Of a stretch of 64,000 nt of DNA, positions 63,454-64,000 are shown one piece after another. Made by a program: the position numbers and the translations under genes. The DNA comes from Salegentibacter holothuriorum (lineage in GTDB: Bacteria; Bacteroidota; Bacteroidia; Flavobacteriales; Flavobacteriaceae). Position 1 is the stretch's first letter, and every line of letters starts with the position of its first letter. The DNA lies in assembly GCF_900168045.1 (NCBI RefSeq), contig NZ_FUYY01000003.1, forward strand, positions 310,001 through 374,000, read 5' to 3'. The notes below the pieces were generated by a model, which saw nothing but the letters and a program-made list of their open reading frames with translations, had not been told where the DNA came from and ran no database searches.

Positions 63454-64000
63454 TTACTTAGAATCCGGTTGCGGTGTCATTCTAAGATATGGTTTTACCT
63501 CTTTAAAACCTTTAGGGAACATCTCTTTTGCATCTTCGTTAGAAACCGATGGACTAATTACTACATCTTCTCCCTGTTTCCAGTTAGCCGGTGTGGCTAC
63601 CTTTTGGTAGGCAGTAAGTTGTAAGGAGTCTATAACTCGTAATAACTCATCAAAATTTCTACCGGTACTGGCCGGGTAGGTGATCATTAATTTAATGCTT
63701 TTATCTGGTCCAATAACATACACCGAACGTACCGTAAGCGTGTCGTCGGCTTTTGGATGAATCATCCCGTAGAGATTAGAAACCTTCTTATCTTCATCTG
63801 CGATAATTGGAAAATTTACAGTGGTGTTTTGGGTTTCATTTATATCATCTATCCAGCCTTTATGAGATTCAACGCCATCTACACTTAAAGCCATTACTTT
63901 GGTATTACGAGCCTCAAATTTATCTTTGTATTTCGCTACTGTTCCTAATTCTGTGGTGCAAACCGGGGTGTAATCTGCAGGATGTGAAAACAAAATTCCC
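63454..64000 (-). CDS. Peroxiredoxin (Prx6/1-Cys type), 5' end missing
   Basis: The gene runs off the window, so the N-terminus is absent. The open frame continues to the edge as GILFSHPADYTPVCTTE, which contains the peroxidatic Cys motif PADYTPVC. The rest matches Prx6-type peroxiredoxins: VMALSVDGVESHKGWIDDI, NFPIIADEDKKVSNLYGMIHP, TVRSVYVIGPDKSIKLMITYPASTGRNFDELLRVIDSLQL and NWKQGEDVVISPSV. It reduces peroxides in the cytoplasm. The ATG-like start at 63993 is internal. Confidence 0.94.
   Translation of the reverse strand, partial: GILFSHPADYTPVCTTELGTVAKYKDKFEARNTKVMALSVDGVESHKGWIDDINETQNTTVNFPIIADEDKKVSNLYGMIHPKADDTLTVRSVYVIGPDKSIKLMITYPASTGRNFDELLRVIDSLQLTAYQKVATPANWKQGEDVVISPSVSNEDAKEMFPKGFKEVKPYLRMTPQPDSK

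Overview
The window is chromosomal DNA from a marine-type Flavobacteriaceae (Bacteroidota; the gene set resembles the Gramella, Salegentibacter and Zunongwangia group). The evidence is a SusC/SusD pair with an ECF sigma and FecR anti-sigma, many signal peptides of Bacteroidota type, Bacteroidota promoters (TTG and TAnnTTTG), a low-GC intergenic background, and a tmRNA whose tag reads GEDNYALAA. No tRNA, rRNA or CRISPR array was seen. One intact insertion sequence is present.

Layout. 1-3.6 kb: a frame-broken coding remnant at the left edge, a secreted beta-helix protein, a GH16 glucanase lipoprotein and an unknown protein. 3.9-10.2 kb: catalase-peroxidase KatG, a DUF6624-like membrane protein, a DUF808 membrane protein and an S9 peptidase. 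10.4-17 kb: a TPR sensor kinase faces a minus-strand cluster of small secreted proteins, an SDR reductase, an NTF2-fold lipoprotein, a broken NTF2-fold pseudogene and a LytTR response regulator. 17.4-24.2 kb: a Usp protein, then a PepSY/porin/two-component cluster (PepSY protein, O/P-type porin, OmpR-type regulator, kinase, PepSY lipoprotein, SdiA-regulated-like protein, TVP38-like membrane protein). 24.6-35.2 kb: a minus-strand polysaccharide-utilisation locus (sigma, FecR, SusC with STN domain, SusD, Gfo/Idh/MocA oxidoreductase, two DUF1080 3-keto-glycoside hydrolases). 35.8-40.8 kb: an NtrB/NtrC-like pair followed by a probable sigma-54 promoter driving a small Cys-rich protein, glutamate dehydrogenase, a GreA/Rnk-like protein and a coiled-coil protein. 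40.9-41.3 kb: tmRNA. 41.4-51.6 kb: a saccharopine-dehydrogenase-like enzyme, an EEP phosphatase, a BCCT transporter operon, kdsA, a DinB-like protein and typA. 52-53.4 kb: an IS4-family element with an exact 9-bp target duplication. 53.4-64 kb: an FtsE-like ATPase, a 1005-residue TPR protein with a plugless beta-barrel partner, a PiT-like permease, an amidohydrolase lipoprotein, a cyclophilin-FKBP fusion and a partial peroxiredoxin.

How the parts work together. The PUL looks like a self-regulated uptake system: the SusC STN domain can signal through FecR to the sigma factor, and the enzymes suggest oxidative (3-keto) glycoside cleavage rather than classical hydrolysis. The PepSY cluster looks like a regulon, because its porin and lipoprotein promoters share a near-identical 22-bp block. 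The NtrBC-like pair sits beside a sigma-54-like promoter for a nitrogen-assimilation operon. Between genes there are two repeat layers: a dispersed ~95-bp element built of three palindromes, and large nested hairpins acting as terminators with REP-like inner palindromes.
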